From assembly GCA_022495005.1 (NCBI GenBank), contig JAGYXB010000559.1:2418001-2482000 (forward strand): a stretch of 64,000 bases of DNA. The letters are read 5' to 3'. Made by a program: the position numbers and the translations under genes. Positions 58,626-64,000 of the stretch are shown here, one piece after another; positions within the stretch are counted from its first letter, which is position 1, and the number at the start of each line of letters is the position of its first letter. This DNA comes from Rhyacophila brunnea (lineage: Eukaryota > Arthropoda > Insecta > Trichoptera > Rhyacophilidae). The notes beneath the pieces are model-generated. The model saw only the letters and a list, made by a program, of their open reading frames with translations, made no database searches and was not told the DNA's origin.

Positions 58626-60431
58626 GGAGTGTCTGTCCATTTGGTCAGTTTAAATCAGTGACGGGCTAAGGAACATAGAGGCCCGACACACTAACTGATT
58701 TACTCCCCCCCCATGTAAAAACTAAAATACAAATCATAAATTCCAACAACTATTATTATTAATTATATAAAATTTGGTTATCGCATTTTAATTACGTAAA
58801 TATGTAAGTATATTTTTTACAAATTAAAAATTACCAATATTCGCGAATATTTTAATACCTAGTTTATTTGGTAAATAACATTCTTCAAAAATTTATAAAT
58901 AAATTTGGTTGTTGGACCTAAATCTCTCTTAAAATCTCTTGTCAAATTGATTTTATCATTTGTGTTAAAGAAAATCACATCTGGCTATAATTAAACGAAT
59001 ATTGATGAATTTTTCACAGATTATAGACTATATTGTTGGTACTAATATAGTACACATTGATTTCGATTTTCGATATCCTAAAAGAAACTTATCGAAAATA
59101 ATGCACTTGTAACAGTATGATGAAAACAATTATTGTATTCACCACGTCAAAAGAAAGAACCCAAGTAGGATAGGCATAGGTAAATCAGTGTTCAGTGTCA
59201 TCATAAGCGATTTCTATTGGAATTGTTTGGTGTAATGCTTGTTTTAATGATAGCAAACCACTACATTTGTAAGTCTTTTCTTGAACCTACCTCACTCGGG
59301 TTCTCATAGCTTACAAAAAAAATTTAAACTATAACATATAGAAAAACACAGTGATACTACAGTTTGCTCTCTCAAACGCATCTGCAAAATAGGGGTTCAG
59401 TTTCCCTTATAAATATAGGTATCTATGTCATGATACAATACAAGTCAAACGAAATAATTCTTATTTGTAAAACCTGAACTGTGCTAATAATAAAGCTGGT
59501 ACTATTTATGAAGTACTTTGATAATCACGATTTTGGTATAAAATATTAAGTTATTTTTATGTTCGTAATTAAGCATTGAATTATATCTTTTTAACCGTTC
59601 ACCATAAAAAGTAGGTCTAAAAAACGCACAAATTGCGTAAAACCTAGTACAGGTTACATTATTATTAAAAATGATCAACGCAACGATAATCTAAAACGAT
59701 TTCACTCACTACCATATACAACACAATTACATTAAAATTATAAAATTAATAACAAAGTTTTCTCAAAGTCATGTTTAGTTTTACACTTCTACAGGATGTG
59801 AGCACTTTTATTTTTCACAAGAATTCTGGCCCAATCCTTGAAATTATACCAAATTGCATGGTAGAGCACCCAACCAAAATAAAATAAACAGATCAAAATT
59901 GTTAAAATTCTGATCGCGATATGTGTTTTCCGTCTCAAATACTAACATATTATTATATTCTCAGTATCGTAAAAATTCACTTATTGAAACGTTAAAAAAA
60001 CAAGCATTTTTATCATGCCAATAAAATGCTTTATTCTAAACTTTTGCACAGATAAAAAATATGCAGCATTTAAATTTGAGAATAATTTACTTTTTATAAA
60101 CATAAACCTGGATTTTTTTTTAAATCAGCATCGATCTAAATGGTAATTTAAACCTTGTATTGTAATAATTATGAGCTATAAATATGCTATAACCCGTGGT
60201 ATTTGGGTAAAACTATATACGTAGAATATTATTGAAGATGCCATTCAAAAGCATTTGATAGCATATTTTACTGTACCTTTAAGTTTGAATCTTTAATCAC
60301 TGAGTTTAAAATGTATTTATCATTATTGGTTCTCACCAATGATTATCATTTTGCGACACTTGTTTGGTTCAGATGAGGAGATTGATAAAGTGTGAGTAAC
60401 TACCAAAATTTAACTTTTTTAACCGATTTTT
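58626..60431. other. No gene seen; A+T-rich spacer
   Basis: CAGTGACGGGCTAAGGAAC near 58657 looks like a hAT terminus without a partner. No other supported feature. Confidence 0.4.
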
Positions 60432-60592
60432 TTGTTCGATCCTAAGAACATCATCATATATTATTGTTTTCACGAGAAATGAATGATAGCCAATTCTTTA
60501 ACCTATTATATCTGTATACTCTGAGTCAAAACACACAATGAAAAACAACATGTATTTTTTCGGGATGCATTCAGGATAAGCGTTTCACTTAA
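60432..60592 (-). repeat. S1 SINE, diverged and head-truncated
   Basis: The ACATGTTGTTTTTCATTGTG block, the ATAATAGGTTAAAG block and CATTTCTCGTGAAAACAATA occur in S1 order on the minus strand. Confidence 0.6.
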
Positions 60593-60632
60593 TGTAATAT
60601 TATAGTAAGTCAATAGTGTGAGGTGAAAGCAG

Positions 60633-61079
60633 AATAATTACAAGATAAAAAGAACTTTTTATATACAACGTTTTTAAATTTTCTGTTGAATCATATAAAC
60701 TTGACTTGACTAGCTTAAACGATCAAAAAAAAATTGTATTTGATAGAAATAATACTGAAATGACATTTTGACACTCATATTGATTTCCATAGTAACGCAC
60801 GTATATATATTAATAATTTATTTGTTAGGACCCTAGCAACCAATAATAGTGGATTGGATTACGGATTTCTTCCGAAATTACTTTTCATACAAAACAGAAT
60901 TAACTGAAAATTAATTTAATTCTACTTAAAGATGGCTAAAAGTATTTAAAAAATGCATTGGCATCGTGTTCTGATATACTCTAAAAGTTTCAAATATATA
61001 GCTAGTTGAAAAGTTAGTTAAAAATCGATTGCAAGATTTGACGGACAAATAAGAATACGACCTAATAAAAACGTTGTAA
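60633..61079 (-). repeat. M1 repeat, copy 9
   Basis: Full-length on the minus strand, with the long central variant (GGAAGAAATCCGTAATCC on the minus strand). Confidence 0.92.
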
Positions 61080-62114
61080 AAATGTATGTGAAATATGAAA
61101 AAGAAGCCAGCTTATAAAAAAAATATGTTGCAGTTATTGAGGGTTGGTATTGTCAATTGAAAAATATTGAGTGAAGAAATTAGGGTTGAAAATGTGAAAT
61201 GGGAAAAGCCAAAAAAATAATCATGAATTTCCACTATTTAATCGTTGAATCTCTTGAAATTATAGCTAATTTCAATGAGCGTAAATTGACTTACGTTGTT
61301 TTACCAATAACATTTTTATAATAATAGTTTGAAAATAGGTATTTTCTAATGATATTGCTAAACGTAATTTAGTCTTATGTAGTATAATAATATACGTATG
61401 TACAATTGTACCAAAATGAATCATTAAAACAATACTCAAAAGTTTTCTTGTAAAGTTGACGTTTTTGACTTAAGTAATTTAAGTAAACATCGCATAAATA
61501 GGCGTATATTATGTTGAAAAGATGCTATTTTAATGCTTTATTTTTAACAAATAAGCTATTATGTACCGTTAACAGTATCCCTATAGTTTGTTATAGGCAC
61601 AAGCGTGAAGCGAGACGCCATTAATATTTACAGAAACTATTCTTGAATTACCCTTCCGTATTATAAAAGACGAAATTATTAATAGTCTTGACGTGTGCAT
61701 AGCAGAGAAAATTTACTGTTGTAGTTTTTGAATGAAAACTATAGTGCATACACATAATGATTAATATAAGCGATGTCTGCAAATGATAATTGGATTCTCT
61801 CTCATGTTAACTAATAACTATCTCCAGCAATATTATATGAATGTAGTTGTTAACATAAATTTATAAAAAATTTATACTAACACTTTGGTATCATTGAATA
61901 TAAAAATAAATTTTAATATTTAAAAAAAAAAACAGACTTTAGAGAACTGACACAAAAAAATTAAAAGTTCCTGAATTTAAATTTAAATTATTTGGTACAA
62001 TTGTGACCCAGTGATAAGTAAAAATAGAATCATTGTAAATAAATCATCGTCATAGATTAGGGTTGTATAACATCTATGAAGAAGCGCAGAATTCAAATAG
62101 TATAAGACGATACA
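61080..62114. other. No gene seen; A+T-rich spacer
   Basis: No supported feature. Confidence 0.5.
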
Positions 62115-62484
62115 TCAGTGAAACGGCAAATAATTTTCAACTATAGGCGCGACGAAATTTTGGACTCGCTGGCATTCGGAGAGCGAACGTCGAGGTGTGA
62201 ATACGTCAATTTGCTTCGTGATGGTGACGGGGGTATTAATTCTTAAATCGTGTAAAGATGATTAAAAACGTTACCCATTTACTTGAAAAAGAAAACATGT
62301 CAATGAATATATTATTATTGTTACTAATAGAATAATAAACAGAACATTAGATGGACGCATGTTGGATTTATATGACAAATTATATTTCGTTCGGCATGTG
62401 TCATTTGCACCCGCGACCCGCAATCCGCGCATCGCCTAGCCATGATCTTTTTAGACCATGCCTCAACTGAGGTATAGCGTTAAG
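62115..62484 (+). repeat. Dispersed direct repeat R, copy 2
   Basis: Second copy of 3587-3927. It is longer by two short blocks, TTAATTCTTAAATCG near 62235 and CCCGCGACCCGCAATCC near 62410, so copy 1 is slightly deleted or this copy slightly expanded. Confidence 0.7.
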
Positions 62485-63337
62485 AAAATAGGCATTTTTT
62501 TAAGAAACGATTTCTGACATGAATTGAACATTGTTAAATATAAAATGCCTTTAAATTCTTACTCTTTTAAGATCATTTAAAAAGAAGGGAAATAAATGTA
62601 TTAAAATAATAATAATTAGTAGTGTTAACTATAAGAACAAAACTACTACTACAAAATTTTAAATTATTTTGGTAAATAGACACTATGAGAAAAATCTTAA
62701 TGAATTTTAAATCATAAAAATTAAATATTGAAGATTAAAAAAGTTAGGTTAGGTAAAAATATTATGTATATATTTGCCATCTTTTCTTGAGCTTTATCTG
62801 TGTTTTAAATTATCTAAATCGAGATAAAATCAATGAGAATTCGCACAAGATAATGCCATTTTTACACTGAACGCCAGCATATTATGCAAAAACCAGAATC
62901 TCAAGAAAAAGTAAAACAAGGTTTGCCAACATTTTGCCGACCATTGTTCCAATTCAAATTCCAACTATAATAAATGTTCCAAGCAGCGGGAGATGGCCAT
63001 TTGTTCCACGCTAAAAAACAAAACATTTTAGCCGAAAGCTTTTGTTACGTAGGTATTTCTTTATTTTTATTTTTCGCCAACTTAAATTGACCTAGCTGGG
63101 TGTACCTATATGACAGAATGTAGATTTTCCAAATATTTTTTACCTTCTATAAGTTTTATTCTTATATATTCGCCATCGTCTACGTCACAATCTTTACAAG
63201 TTTTGACAGTTCAGTGGACCTATACTTATATCAATCACGAACATTCACATAATATACCATTGCTATTTCTTTAGATAGCGGAGATAATATGTAATAAATA
63301 CTGTTGTCTTTTTGTAATGCATTCAATGTACTGTAAT
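62485..63337. other. No gene seen; A+T-rich spacer
   Basis: No supported feature. Confidence 0.5.
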
Positions 63338-63719
63338 TTACAACGTTTTTCTTAGCTCGTATTCTTATTTGTCCGGTACAAATCTTGCAATCAATTTTTA
63401 ACTAACTTCCCGACTAGCTAGACATTTGAAACTTTTAGAATATATCAGAACACGATGCCAATGCATTTTTAATACTTTCAGCCATCTTTAAGTAGAATTG
63501 AATTCGTTTTCAGTTAATTCTGTTTTGTATGAAAAGTTATTTCGACACCATTGTTGGTCTGGGGTCTCAGAAACTAAATTATTAATATATACGTGCGTTA
63601 CTATCGAAATCAATATGAATACAATTTTTTTTGATCGTTTAAGCTAGTTCAGTTTATATGATTCAACAGAATATTTAAAAACGTTGTACATAAAAAGTTC
63701 TATTTTTCTTGTAATTATT
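63338..63719 (+). repeat. M1 repeat, copy 10
   Basis: Both ends are present on the plus strand. Several short internal deletions, including the first half of the central palindrome and the GACATTTCAGTATT block. Confidence 0.9.
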
Positions 63720-64000
63720 TTAAGTTTTATACTAAACATAACTTCTCGGTTATTTGTTATTCTGTTCATCCAATGGATTTTGAGTAAATGTCAATACACC
63801 CCAATGACATTAATTATGACATACTTTATTAATACTATATTATAAATGGTTAAAATCTGAATGATAATAAATTTCCTCTCACAACAATAATCTAAGAATT
63901 AAAACTTTATTTATTTCTTGTTTAAACGGCTTGTATTTCTGTCAACGTAAAGAATTCGCGAAACTGTTGTTAATTATTGCCCCATTTATATGATAATAGT

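Noticed and set aside
1..64000. CRISPR array, operon, rRNA or bacterial genes
   Set aside because: No regularly spaced direct repeats, no rRNA-like segments and no long prokaryotic frames; the composition and repeats are those of a eukaryote.

Overview
The window looks like A+T-rich chromosomal DNA from an insect. The evidence is non-LTR retrotransposon tails of the insect type, tRNA-headed SINEs, many short DNA transposons with 8-bp target duplications, and arrays of TTAGG, the usual insect telomere unit, inside small hairpin elements. Frequent TAGGTACCTA-like strings would fit Lepidoptera or Hemiptera, but the order cannot be fixed by eye. There is no operon, rRNA, CRISPR array or complete gene. 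Most open frames in the window are chance frames or lie inside repeats.

Layout. 1-8 kb: a GC-elevated open frame (about 1.1-1.4 kb), a second GC patch (4.2 kb), two converging copies of a roughly 0.45 kb repeat called M1 here, and hAT-type MITEs with clean 8-bp target duplications. 8.8-15.8 kb: another M1, LINE 3' ends, a TTAGG hairpin element, a reverse-transcriptase remnant and a SINE. 18.3-18.6 kb: a CpG-rich, promoter-like patch with a possible first coding exon. 23.9-32.3 kb: two sets of inverted duplications (arms of about 260 bp and 850 bp) carrying M1 copies, a hAT MITE, and a TTAGG hairpin inserted in one arm only. 32.4-38 kb: a foldback element and mostly featureless DNA. 38.2-39.6 kb: the best gene evidence, a minus-strand exon encoding a signal-peptide-like start, about 0.9 kb downstream of a CpG-rich promoter-like region. 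40-49.5 kb: a hAT MITE, LINE C-terminal remnants, three same-strand SINEs and a 5'-truncated LINE with a 15-bp target duplication. 50.8-57.3 kb: a MITE interrupted by a hairpin insertion, another TTAGG hairpin, a GC-rich candidate exon on the minus strand and a strong GC-rich foldback. 58-64 kb: a TIR element, two M1 copies and the second copy of a 0.35 kb dispersed repeat.

The window therefore seems to be intronic or intergenic DNA around one or a few large-intron genes. The secreted or membrane protein gene beginning near 39.5 kb on the minus strand is the clearest; its later exons were not found. The repeats are the richest content: at least five MITE families carry 8-bp target duplications that can be read directly, and two insertions can be compared with an empty site inside the window.
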